NCBI GenBank assembly: GCA_963837025.1
Contig: CAWILT010000002.1
Coordinates: 248,001 to 312,000, forward strand
Source of the DNA: JALZUV01 sp963837025
GTDB taxonomy: Bacteria; Pseudomonadota; Alphaproteobacteria; Rickettsiales; JALZUV01
Length of the DNA: 64,000 bases
Direction of reading: 5' to 3'
Of this stretch, positions 41,996-49,931 are shown piece by piece; positions within the stretch are counted from its first letter, which is position 1; each line of letters opens with the position of its first letter. The position numbers and the translations under genes were made by a program. Below the pieces are notes generated by a model. It saw nothing but the letters and a program-made list of their open reading frames with translations. It had not been told where the DNA came from and did not search any database.

Positions 41996-43171
41996 CTAGG
42001 CGGCTTTTTTGCCTTCTACCGCATCAACAATTTTGCGTGCAGCATCGGCTAAATCATCGCCCGATTGGATGGGTAATCCGCTCTCGGCCATAATCTTTTT
42101 GCCTTCAGCCACATTTGTGCCTTCCAAACGCACCACGAGCGGCACGGTAAGGTTAAGCTCGCGTGAGGCGGAAACCACACCTTCGGCAATAATATCGCAG
42201 CGCATAATGCCGCCGAAAATATTCACCAAAATGCCTTCAACATTAGGGTCACCCATAATGATTTTGAACGCTTCTTTTACTTTTTCTTTGGTTGCTCCAC
42301 CGCCCACATCGAGGAAGTTAGCGGGCTCAGACCCATAGAGATTGATGATATCCATCGTCGCCATGGCAAGGCCAGCACCGTTGACCATGCAGCCAATTTT
42401 ACCATCCATTTTAATATAGGCTAAATCGAATTTTGAAGCGGCCAACTCTAGCGGATCTTCTTCATCTTCATCGCGTAATTCTAAAATATCAGGCTGGCGG
42501 AACAGTGCATTGGGATCAAAATTCATTTTCGCATCCAACGCAATCAGCGTGCCTTGCTTGGTGATAACCAGCGGATTAATTTCTACTTGGCTAGCATCAG
42601 TGCCGATAAAGCAATCATAGATGCCCTTAGCAAATTTGTAAAAGTCGCCCATAAGTTCTTTAGGAATTTCTAAACCGAACGCCAATCGACGCGCGTGGAA
42701 TGGTTGAAAGCCTGATGCAGGATCAACCTTAGTCGTGAAAATCTTCTCAGGCGTTTCTTCAGCTACGGCTTCAATATCCATACCGCCTTCGGTTGAGGCC
42801 ATAAAGGTAACAAAGCTGGTATCGCGATCAATTACGGCAGAAAAATAAAGTTCCTTATCAATATCAGAACCTTCTTCCACATAAACACGCTTTACCAATT
42901 GCCCATTTGGGCCGGTTTGGTGGGTAACCAACGTCATGCCCAGCATTTCTTTAGTGATTTCGTTAACTTCCTCAGCAGATTTGGCGATTTTCACGCCGCC
43001 CGCTTTGCCGCGACCACCTGCGTGAATTTGCGCTTTCACCACATATATTTTGCTTTTCAGTTCCTTGGCAATGGATTCGGCTTCTGCCGGAGTAAAGGCC
43101 ACTTTGCCATAAGACACAGGCACGCCATATTTGCGAAGAACGGATTTAGCTTGGTATTCGTGGATATTCAT
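41996..43171 (-). CDS. sucC: Succinyl-CoA synthetase beta subunit SucC
   Basis: This is a TCA-cycle enzyme subunit that binds the nucleotide and, with SucD, converts succinyl-CoA to succinate with formation of ATP/GTP. The 391-residue product has the ATP-grasp start MNIHEYQAKSVLRKYGVPVS, AQIHAGGRGKAGGVK near 46-60, and the C-terminal GILVNIFGGIMRCDIIAEGV. It follows mdh at 84 nt on the same strand. SucD, which normally comes next in Alphaproteobacteria, is not here; a photolyase operon follows instead. Confidence 0.96.
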   Translation of the reverse strand: MNIHEYQAKSVLRKYGVPVSYGKVAFTPAEAESIAKELKSKIYVVKAQIHAGGRGKAGGVKIAKSAEEVNEITKEMLGMTLVTHQTGPNGQLVKRVYVEEGSDIDKELYFSAVIDRDTSFVTFMASTEGGMDIEAVAEETPEKIFTTKVDPASGFQPFHARRLAFGLEIPKELMGDFYKFAKGIYDCFIGTDASQVEINPLVITKQGTLIALDAKMNFDPNALFRQPDILELRDEDEEDPLELAASKFDLAYIKMDGKIGCMVNGAGLAMATMDIINLYGSEPANFLDVGGGATKEKVKEAFKIIMGDPNVEGILVNIFGGIMRCDIIAEGVVSASRELNLTVPLVVRLEGTNVAEGKKIMAESGLPIQSGDDLADAARKIVDAVEGKKAA

Positions 43172-43213
43172 AGGAATTCACCTTATCTATTTTCAATTGT
43201 TGGCACTGTTTAA

Positions 43214-43244
43214 GCACCCTCGCGCGCTAAGCGCAAGGGGTGGC
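43214..43244 (-). promoter_or_regulatory. GC-rich hairpin between mdh and sucC
   Basis: CACCC (43215-43219) and GGGTG (43238-43242) enclose a second GCGC/GCGC pair. There is no T-run on the transcribed strand, so it is more likely an mRNA processing or stabilising structure between the two cistrons than a terminator. Confidence 0.4.
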
Positions 43245-43255
43245 GTAAAGTTTGC

Positions 43256-44206
43256 TTAGCGTAAATGCACTTTTTCGAGCAGTTGCTGTACGGCTTCAAC
43301 CGAATGATCAAACATAAGCTTCTCATTGCTGTTGAGCGTAATTTCAATAATTTTCTCAACACCTTTTTTGCCAATAACCGTTGGCACGCCCACATACATA
43401 TCTTGCACACCATATTCACCGCTTAGATAAGCTGCGCAGGGGAATACGCGGCGTTTATCTTTAATATAGCTTTCGGCCATCTCAATCGCAGATGCCGCCG
43501 GCGCATGATAAGCTGAGCCATTTTTGAGCAAGCCAACCACTTCGGCACCGCCATCGCGCGTGCGCTGCACGATTGCCTCGATACGTTCGTTGGTCGTCCA
43601 GCCCATTTTTACTAAATCAAATAGCGGAATGCCCGCAACGGTTGAATAGCGGGTCAGTGGCACCATCGTGTCGCCATGGCCGCCCAGTACGAATGCCGAT
43701 ACATCTTCAACCGAAACATTAAATTCCTCGGCCAAAAAGGTGCGGAAACGAGCCGAATCCAGCACACCCGCCATACCCACAATTTTATGTGCGGGCATTT
43801 GGCTGATTTCTTTAAACACCCATACCATCGCATCCAGCGGGTTGGTAATAACAATTACAAACGCATCGGGTGCATATTTTGCTACATTTTCGGCTACGGT
43901 TTTGATGATTGATGTATTGATATCAATTAAATCATCGCGGCTCATACCGGGTTTGCGCGGCACACCTGCGGTTACAATCACCACATCGGCGCCTTCAATA
44001 TCTTTATAGCTGTTAGTGCCCATCATGCCCGTGTCAAACCCGCCCACAGGAGCCGATTGCGCGATGTCGAGCGCTTTGCCTTGTGGCAAGCCTTCGGTAA
44101 TATCAAACATCACCACATCGCCTAGCTCCTTCAAGCCAATCAGATGCGCTAATGTGCCACCAATCATGCCAGCACCAATTAATGCAAATTTAGGTCGTTT
44201 AGCCAT
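43256..44206 (-). CDS. mdh: Malate dehydrogenase
   Basis: The enzyme oxidises malate to oxaloacetate with NAD+ in the TCA cycle. The 316-residue product has ALIGAGMIGGTLAHLIGLKE at residues 8-27 and VFKEISQMPAHKIVGMAG in the middle. The catalytic His is in VLGGHGDTMVPL near residue 175 and substrate-binding arginines lie in AGVPRKPGMSRDDL. It is of the LDH-like malate dehydrogenase type found in Alphaproteobacteria. First gene of the mdh-sucC unit. Confidence 0.96.
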   Translation of the reverse strand: MAKRPKFALIGAGMIGGTLAHLIGLKELGDVVMFDITEGLPQGKALDIAQSAPVGGFDTGMMGTNSYKDIEGADVVIVTAGVPRKPGMSRDDLIDINTSIIKTVAENVAKYAPDAFVIVITNPLDAMVWVFKEISQMPAHKIVGMAGVLDSARFRTFLAEEFNVSVEDVSAFVLGGHGDTMVPLTRYSTVAGIPLFDLVKMGWTTNERIEAIVQRTRDGGAEVVGLLKNGSAYHAPAASAIEMAESYIKDKRRVFPCAAYLSGEYGVQDMYVGVPTVIGKKGVEKIIEITLNSNEKLMFDHSVEAVQQLLEKVHLR

Positions 44207-44572
44207 AGGGAATTCTCCTGAAATGTTCGTGTTTAATCGTTATTGGCGTTACTATAGAAAACTTCTGCCACCGCGCAACCCCAACCTATTTACCTATTCA
44301 AAATTCCAACAGCTTTTTGATGCAATGTTTAGAACCGTCATTAAATTGTCATGGTGCGTTCATGAAATGTTAATATTTATTAGGCATGATGAGGAGGTTA
44401 TCTTACCCTTCTTCGTTTTGTAGAGCCTTTAATTTTTTCTACATACGTAGAAAGGTTACAGCTTTATGCTACGAGATTGAAATTGTAAGAGAACCGGCTA
44501 AAATTGACACAGTAGAGCCGTTTCAAACTACTGTATTTCCTTACAAGGCGCACAACATCGCGCCTCAAAGAC
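44207..44572. other. Intergenic region with two hairpins upstream of an unknown gene
   Basis: The region holds no gene. It contains a 7-bp dyad, TTTCTAC/GTAGAAA (44436-44453), a candidate -35 box TTGACA (44504-44509), and a hairpin AGGCGC/GCGCCT at 44546-44565 with an ACAACATC loop, 7 nt before the ATG at 44573. That hairpin takes the place of a ribosome binding site. The left part must carry the mdh promoter on the minus strand. Confidence 0.5.
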
Positions 44573-45436
44573 ATGACAAACGACATGAACCACCAAGAAG
44601 AGGACATCAACCTGTTCTACGGCTACGAGTACATCGAAGCGCCAGCTTCTTTGGACGACGCCCTCAACAACCTAGAGTTTAGGCTTGAGGAGTTGAATGA
44701 GAAAACTTCTCCCGAAGCAATCGCTTTGGAGGAGATCGCGAAGTTCACTCCAGAAGCCGAAAGGTCTTTGGAAGTGAGAACTCTATTCCTCTACAAAGAG
44801 GACTGGGGCAGCAAGAAACTAGCTCACTACCGTGATCTAGTAAAGCTTGCCGACTGGCTGCTTTCCGACGAAGGGCAGCTCATCAGCTTAACAGCTGACG
44901 AGCTTGAGGAAGCCGGTGTATCAAGCATTGAGGAGGCGAAAGCTTTCAACAATGCTTGGTTACTAATTGCTCCCGAGCCTCAAGATTTCTCGCACGAGAA
45001 GAACCTGGGGGTGAGGAATTGTTTGTTAGCCTTCGGGCAGCAGACGAGTTGGTGCCACACACCAGCCGAGATGCGAACTGTTTTAAACGGTCCGCATCTT
45101 CCCGTTGGCTTGGCCAAGGGGAGTAGAATCTTATTCGAAGATTACTCCCCACGCCAGTACGAGATTTGGCTTGGGCGAAACCGAGAAAACCTCTCCCCAG
45201 CCATCAAAGGCTGGGAGAAGTCCCTGCTCTTTTGGCCGTCAGTGGCTGAAACTGTAGGAAAAATGCCAACCAAGCAGCAAGAAATTGCTGTGGAGGTGGT
45301 AGAGGAGATGGCTTCCGACTTTGAAAAAAGTCGTGAGCCATATTCCGACCAGTTACACTGGTTGGAAGATTGGAGCTGCTTCCAGAATAGGCTAGCAATA
45401 GCTTTCTGGGATAAGATGTCCCAAGCAATGGCGTAA
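44573..45436 (+). CDS. Orphan protein of unknown function (287 aa)
   Basis: The protein is acidic and soluble, with no signal peptide or membrane segment. I recognise no domain. It has helical segments rich in Glu/Leu (LDDALNNLEFRLEELNEKTS; VAETVGKMPTKQQEIAVEVVEE) and a middle with YSPRQYEIWLGRNREN. Codon choice differs from its neighbours (many AAC, TAC, CTC, GAG, CCC codons), which suggests transfer from another source. No Shine-Dalgarno is seen; a hairpin precedes the start. A start at 44585 is also possible. A strong terminator follows. It stands alone between two minus-strand operons. Confidence 0.75.
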   Translation: MTNDMNHQEEDINLFYGYEYIEAPASLDDALNNLEFRLEELNEKTSPEAIALEEIAKFTPEAERSLEVRTLFLYKEDWGSKKLAHYRDLVKLADWLLSDEGQLISLTADELEEAGVSSIEEAKAFNNAWLLIAPEPQDFSHEKNLGVRNCLLAFGQQTSWCHTPAEMRTVLNGPHLPVGLAKGSRILFEDYSPRQYEIWLGRNRENLSPAIKGWEKSLLFWPSVAETVGKMPTKQQEIAVEVVEEMASDFEKSREPYSDQLHWLEDWSCFQNRLAIAFWDKMSQAMA

Positions 45437-45452
45437 CCCGTTGCACATGTTT

Positions 45453-45492
45453 AAAAAAAGAGGAGTACCTGCGGGTGCCCCTCTTTTTTTTG
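45453..45492 (+). terminator. Terminator after the orphan gene
   Basis: An A-run, GAGGAGTACC, a short TGC loop, GGGTGCCCCTC and at least eight T residues form an imperfect GC-rich hairpin with T-tails on both strands. It can serve the orphan gene (plus) and ppk (minus), which converge here. Confidence 0.8.
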
Positions 45493-45509
45493 TTTAAATT
45501 TTCGATAAT

Positions 45510-47612
45510 TTACGTTTTTCTTAGCACTTTGCCGCGGCCGGATAGGCTGGGGTTGGTCATGAAATAATCGTGGGCGCTAAAGCTTTCGGGCGTGTGCGGG
45601 GTGCGCGTGTAGCTGCCATCGGGTTGCAGCACCCAGCTTTGCTTTTCGTCTTTAAAGCTGGCCACCATGATTTGATCGAGAATTTGGGCATGCACGGTTT
45701 TATTTTCAATCGGCACTAGCACTTCCACGCGCCCATCAAAATTGCGGGGCATCCAATCGGCTGAGGCGATGAAAAGCTTGGCTTTATCGTGCGGCAGGGC
45801 GTGGCCATCGCCAAAGGCAACAATGCGCGAATGCTCTAAAAAACGCCCAATAATGGATTTGACGGCGATATTTTCCGATAAATTCGGCACATTGGGTTTA
45901 AGGCTACAAATGCCGCGAATGATAAGGCTGATGATAACCCCAGCCTGACTGGCACGGTAAAGCGCATCGATAATTTCAGCATCAAGCAATGCATTCATTT
46001 TAGCCCAAATATGGGCAGGACGGCCAGCGCGGGCATGGTCAGCCTCAGCATCAATCAGGCGGATTAGCTCGTTTCGCATGTCTTTTGGAGCGATGACCAA
46101 TTTTTGCATGTCGCGCGGCGGGGCGTAGCCGGTAACGAAATTAAACAGATAGGCCGCATCGCGACACAAGGTTTCATCGGTGGTGAAATAAGATAAATCG
46201 GTGTAGAATTTGGCGGTTTTCGGGTGATAGTTGCCCGTGCCAAAATGCGCGTAAGATTCCAGCTTGCTATCCGTTTTGCGCGTAACCAGCGTAATTTTAG
46301 CATGGGTTTTAAGCTTGACGAAGCCATACACTACCTGCACGCCCGCGCGCTCCATATCGCGCGCCCAGCGAATGTTGGCCTCTTCATCAAAACGGGCTTT
46401 TAGCTCAACTAATGCCGTGACCGATTTGCCATTTTCCGCCGCTTGAATAAGTGCCGCCACAATCGGTGAATTGCTACTGGTGCGGTATAGCGTGGATTTG
46501 ATGGAAATCACATCGGGGTCAGCCGCGGCTTGCTGCAAAAAGCGCACCACCACATCGAAGCTTTCATAAGGATGGTGCACCACAATATCTTTAGCGGCAA
46601 TAGCGGCAAAACAATCGCCCTCATAATCTTCAATTCGCTCAGGAAAGCGCACGTTAAATGACGGGTAGCGCAGTTGGGGTGCTTCAACATTAAGTAGCTC
46701 CACCAAATGGGCGAGTCCAACCATATTTTTAACTTCCACGACATCGCGGGCTTGTACGTGTAGTTGCTCCATCACCACCAATCGTAGGCTTTTATGGGTT
46801 TGGCGGGTGACGTTAATACGCACAGCACGCCCACGGCGACGGCGCTTAATGGCGCGTTCAAACCCCAGCACGAGATCTTCCGCATCATCTTCAATATCCA
46901 AATCCGAATCGCGGATGACGCGGATAATGCCGCTATTGATAAGTTCAAAATTAGGGAACAGTTTATCAATGAAAAGTTCAATCACCTCTTCAACCGCGAT
47001 AATGCGCAGGCTTTCGCTTTGGATATTTTCCTCGCTAGCCAGCTCAATAAAGCGCTGTAACTTTGGCGGAAATAATATCACCGAGGTTTGTTGGCGATTG
47101 GTTTTAGGCTCTTTCAATGTAAAGAGCTGCGCAATACCTAAATTGGGAATGAACGGGAACGGATGTGCCGGATCAATCGCGATAGGCGTGAGAACAGGAA
47201 ATATATTATCGGAGAAAAACTCAGCCAGCCAGATGGCCTCAGCGGGTGTTAGCGCCTTTTTATCAATTACATGTAAGTGATTTTTCGCCAGCTCGCCCTG
47301 CAGATGCTCCCAGCATTTTTGCTGCGTTTGCATCAAGTTTTTGATTTCGGTACGAATGTTTTTGAGCTGTTGATTAGGTGTTAGCCCATCAATGCTAAGC
47401 GATTTGATGCCATAAAGTTGCTGGTCAAGCAGACCTGCTACCCGCACCATCACAAACTCATCCAGATTTGAGCCTGAGATAGAAAGAAAGTTTAGGCGCT
47501 CTAACAAGGGGTTAGAAGAATTTTGAGCTTCTTCCAACACGCGTTGATTAAAGCTCAGCCACGATAATTCGCGGTTAAAATAACGATTTTCGGCAAGTGG
47601 TGAGTTAGTCAT
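45510..47612 (-). CDS. ppk1: Polyphosphate kinase 1
   Basis: The enzyme makes polyphosphate from ATP. The 700-residue product has the N-domain RYFNRELSWLSFNQRVLEEA, the middle domain with FSDNIFPVLTPIAIDPAHPF and PFIPNLG, the autophosphorylated His in FVKLKTHAKITLV, HFGTGNYHPKTAKFYTDLSY, and the second phospholipase-D-like motif SADWMPRNFDGRVEV. Family length is normal. sixA is divergent from it and begins 43 nt away; hspQ follows sixA. Confidence 0.96.
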   Translation of the reverse strand: MTNSPLAENRYFNRELSWLSFNQRVLEEAQNSSNPLLERLNFLSISGSNLDEFVMVRVAGLLDQQLYGIKSLSIDGLTPNQQLKNIRTEIKNLMQTQQKCWEHLQGELAKNHLHVIDKKALTPAEAIWLAEFFSDNIFPVLTPIAIDPAHPFPFIPNLGIAQLFTLKEPKTNRQQTSVILFPPKLQRFIELASEENIQSESLRIIAVEEVIELFIDKLFPNFELINSGIIRVIRDSDLDIEDDAEDLVLGFERAIKRRRRGRAVRINVTRQTHKSLRLVVMEQLHVQARDVVEVKNMVGLAHLVELLNVEAPQLRYPSFNVRFPERIEDYEGDCFAAIAAKDIVVHHPYESFDVVVRFLQQAAADPDVISIKSTLYRTSSNSPIVAALIQAAENGKSVTALVELKARFDEEANIRWARDMERAGVQVVYGFVKLKTHAKITLVTRKTDSKLESYAHFGTGNYHPKTAKFYTDLSYFTTDETLCRDAAYLFNFVTGYAPPRDMQKLVIAPKDMRNELIRLIDAEADHARAGRPAHIWAKMNALLDAEIIDALYRASQAGVIISLIIRGICSLKPNVPNLSENIAVKSIIGRFLEHSRIVAFGDGHALPHDKAKLFIASADWMPRNFDGRVEVLVPIENKTVHAQILDQIMVASFKDEKQSWVLQPDGSYTRTPHTPESFSAHDYFMTNPSLSGRGKVLRKT

Positions 47613-47654
47613 AGCGCGTGACAGTATGAAAGGTTTGTGCGAAACTTACAAGCC

Positions 47655-48143
47655 ATGTTGAAACAGATTATTGTTATGCGCCACGCCCAAACCGAAAGTT
47701 TTAGCGATTCAGGTTCCGATTTTGCGCGCAAATTAACGGCCAAGGGCTGCGCAGACGCGGCCATGATGGCCAAAAAAATTGCAAAGCAAAAGGTGGAAAT
47801 TGATTTGATTATCAGCTCCACATCATGTCGAACCCGCCAAACGATTGATCAATTGCTACCCTTATGGCCAGCCTTTAAAGGTGAAATCAATTATGAAGAT
47901 GATAGCTATTTAGCCAGTGCAGGTGAATTAGTATCACGCATTAATAGCATTGAACCGCCGGTTAATACGGTAATGTTTATGGGGCATAACCCCGGATTAC
48001 ACCAGTTGGTTGAATTACTGAGTGGGCGCTCAATTGAGAAATTTTCGCCTGCCTATTGTGCGATTTTAGAAAGCAGCCAAAATAGCTGGGATAAAGTGAA
48101 GCCAAAAGGCGCACGATTGAAAACGCTGCTTAAAACGGATTAA
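47655..48143 (+). CDS. sixA: Phosphohistidine phosphatase SixA-like
   Basis: The 162-residue protein has the catalytic RHA motif (IIVMRHAQTE, residues 5-14), the second-arginine region STSCRTRQTIDQL, and the MGHNPGLHQLVELL motif with the second catalytic His. It is of the small histidine-phosphatase (SixA) branch that removes phosphate from histidine residues in signalling proteins. The ATG at 47655 is preferred over a GTG 18 nt upstream. Confidence 0.9.
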   Translation: MLKQIIVMRHAQTESFSDSGSDFARKLTAKGCADAAMMAKKIAKQKVEIDLIISSTSCRTRQTIDQLLPLWPAFKGEINYEDDSYLASAGELVSRINSIEPPVNTVMFMGHNPGLHQLVELLSGRSIEKFSPAYCAILESSQNSWDKVKPKGARLKTLLKTD

Positions 48144-48196
48144 ACTTTCTTTTCTAATCCCTTGTAACGGGGCGCTCAAAGCCTTATATTTAAACT

Positions 48197-48523
48197 ATGG
48201 AACCCACTAAAATTGTAACGGCGCGTTTTGCCATTGGCCAAAAAGTAAAACATCATTTATTTGATTATCGCGGTATTGTGCTTGATGTGGATTGTAGTTT
48301 TCAGTTAAGCGATGAATGGTATAGCAAAATGGCCAAATCGCAGCCATCTAAAACGGAGCCTTGGTATCATGTTTTAGTGCATGATACGGCGCAGCTCACC
48401 TATGTTGCTGAAGCAAATCTAGGATTGGATAGCTCGCTTGAATCAATTGATCATCCTGTTGTGGATTTGTGTTTTGATAAAGACGCATCGGGTAAATACC
48501 AGCGCCGTTTAAGCGTTCAGTAG
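48197..48523 (+). CDS. hspQ: Heat-shock protein HspQ (YccV-like)
   Basis: The 108-residue protein has ARFAIGQKVKHHLFDYRGIV then DVDCSFQLSDEWY near residues 9-40, PWYHVLVHDTAQLTYVAEANL near 55-75, and a tail rich in charged residues; it fits HspQ/YccV. In Enterobacteria HspQ is a Lon-protease enhancer and binds hemimethylated DNA. The position here gives no further hint of regulation. Confidence 0.92.
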   Translation: MEPTKIVTARFAIGQKVKHHLFDYRGIVLDVDCSFQLSDEWYSKMAKSQPSKTEPWYHVLVHDTAQLTYVAEANLGLDSSLESIDHPVVDLCFDKDASGKYQRRLSVQ

Positions 48524-48580
48524 CACCCAAAACCTTGACGTAGCGTATGGCATGCTCAAAACTGAGCAATGTGAAGCGAT

Positions 48581-49417
48581 ATGATAATGAATAAACATTC
48601 TTCCTATACGACAAAACGCACGCTAACCGTTCAAGATTGGATGGGTAGGGCAGTATTTGCCGCATTGTTCATTGGTGCGATTACATTAGTTATTTTCGGC
48701 AGAAACGACGATAGTAGTTTGCTGGATTTGCGCCAATCGACATCGAACACGCTATCATCATTAAGCGATTTTATATCAAGTCCGATTGATGGGGTGATTG
48801 CCATAACACAATCGGCCAAAATTACAGTTTCAAATGCAGCCAACTCCGCTCAAATTGCAAAAGAAAATGCGGTACTCAAAAAGTGGAAACAGCGAGCAGA
48901 GAAACTTCAGGCTGAAAATAGCGCATTACGGCGTTTGCTGCAAACTGTGCCAACCATGCATCATGAAGAATTAACGGTAAAATTGCTTGGCAGCACAGCA
49001 GGGCCTTATAGCCATCAATATTATATTGCAGCAGGCAGCCAACAAGGGGTTGGCAAGGAGATGGCCGTGGTAAATGCCCAAGGTTTAGTAGGTAGGGTGA
49101 TGAGTGTATCGGCTAACCAATCCAGCATTATGGCTTTAACGGATATTCATTCACGCATAGCGGTGGTTACCGGTAAATCGCGCGAACATGCAGTGGTTAA
49201 GGGTCTTGGCGAACCGCATTTAGGGCTATTTTATTTACCCGAAGATACGCAAGTTGCAATCGGCGAAAAACTTTATAGCTCGGGCGATAGCAGCTTAATG
49301 CCCGCAGGCATTCTCGTGGGCACCGTGGCGAGCATAAGCCGCGAAGGGGTTAAAGTTATCCCCGCGATTGATAAATCGCGCCTTGATTTTGTCCGCCTCA
49401 TTTTAGCGCAAGGTTGA
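48581..49417 (+). CDS. mreC: Rod shape-determining protein MreC
   Basis: MreC is a bitopic inner-membrane protein that links MreB and MreD to the peptidoglycan-elongation enzymes. The 278-residue product has one membrane helix near residues 20-42 (WMGRAVFAALFIGAITLVIF), a coiled coil (LKKWKQRAEKLQAENSALRR), then the beta-rich MreC core (VNAQGLVGRVMSVSANQSSI). mreC-mreD-mrdA-rodA overlap or abut, so they are one operon. mreB is not next to it. The start may also be the ATG at 48587; no ribosome binding site decides. Confidence 0.93.
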   Translation: MIMNKHSSYTTKRTLTVQDWMGRAVFAALFIGAITLVIFGRNDDSSLLDLRQSTSNTLSSLSDFISSPIDGVIAITQSAKITVSNAANSAQIAKENAVLKKWKQRAEKLQAENSALRRLLQTVPTMHHEELTVKLLGSTAGPYSHQYYIAAGSQQGVGKEMAVVNAQGLVGRVMSVSANQSSIMALTDIHSRIAVVTGKSREHAVVKGLGEPHLGLFYLPEDTQVAIGEKLYSSGDSSLMPAGILVGTVASISREGVKVIPAIDKSRLDFVRLILAQG

Positions 49418-49418
49418 T

Positions 49419-49931
49419 ATGGAACGCGAAATTAGAATAGCCGATTATGTGCCTGAAGTGTTTGCGTTGACGCTTGCCAGTTTTTATTATGCATTAATTC
49501 CACTTTCTTTACAGCCGGTTGCGCCGCCCTTAGCATGGTGCATTTTATTTTTCTATCAAACGCGATTTGATGAATATCAAACCATTCCGCTGAGTGTGGC
49601 GGTGGCCTGTGGCGTGTTTATGGATGTGTATCAAGCCTTGCCATTGGGCACGGCTACCAGCGCGTATATGATATTCTATGCACTATGCACTCCCAAGGAA
49701 GAGCCTGATGAGGCACTGAATTTCTCGCAATATTTTTTAAGTTTTAGCTGGAAGTCAGCCATCGCGATGGTTTGGATTTACGGCATCATGTCGCTATGGG
49801 CTGGTCAGTTCTACCCACCGCTAGCACCAGCAATGCAGTGGTTAATCTTAGTTGCAGCTTATCCATTAATGCATCGGCTATGTTTTTTCTCGGTTCCTAA
49901 GCAATTATCGCGACGAAAGCGTTTGGCATGA
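49419..49931 (+). CDS. mreD: Rod shape-determining protein MreD
   Basis: The 170-residue membrane protein has about five helices (FALTLASFYYALIPLSL; SVAVACGVFMDVYQALPLGT) and begins 1 nt after the mreC stop. MreD is the least conserved of the complex and is identified mainly from size, topology and place between mreC and mrdA. Its end overlaps the mrdA start (ATGA). Confidence 0.85.
   Translation: MEREIRIADYVPEVFALTLASFYYALIPLSLQPVAPPLAWCILFFYQTRFDEYQTIPLSVAVACGVFMDVYQALPLGTATSAYMIFYALCTPKEEPDEALNFSQYFLSFSWKSAIAMVWIYGIMSLWAGQFYPPLAPAMQWLILVAAYPLMHRLCFFSVPKQLSRRKRLA

Noticed and set aside
43210..43419. Short minus-strand frame in the mdh-sucC gap
   Set aside because: It overlaps the end of mdh in another frame and has no binding site or domain; the gap holds only a hairpin.
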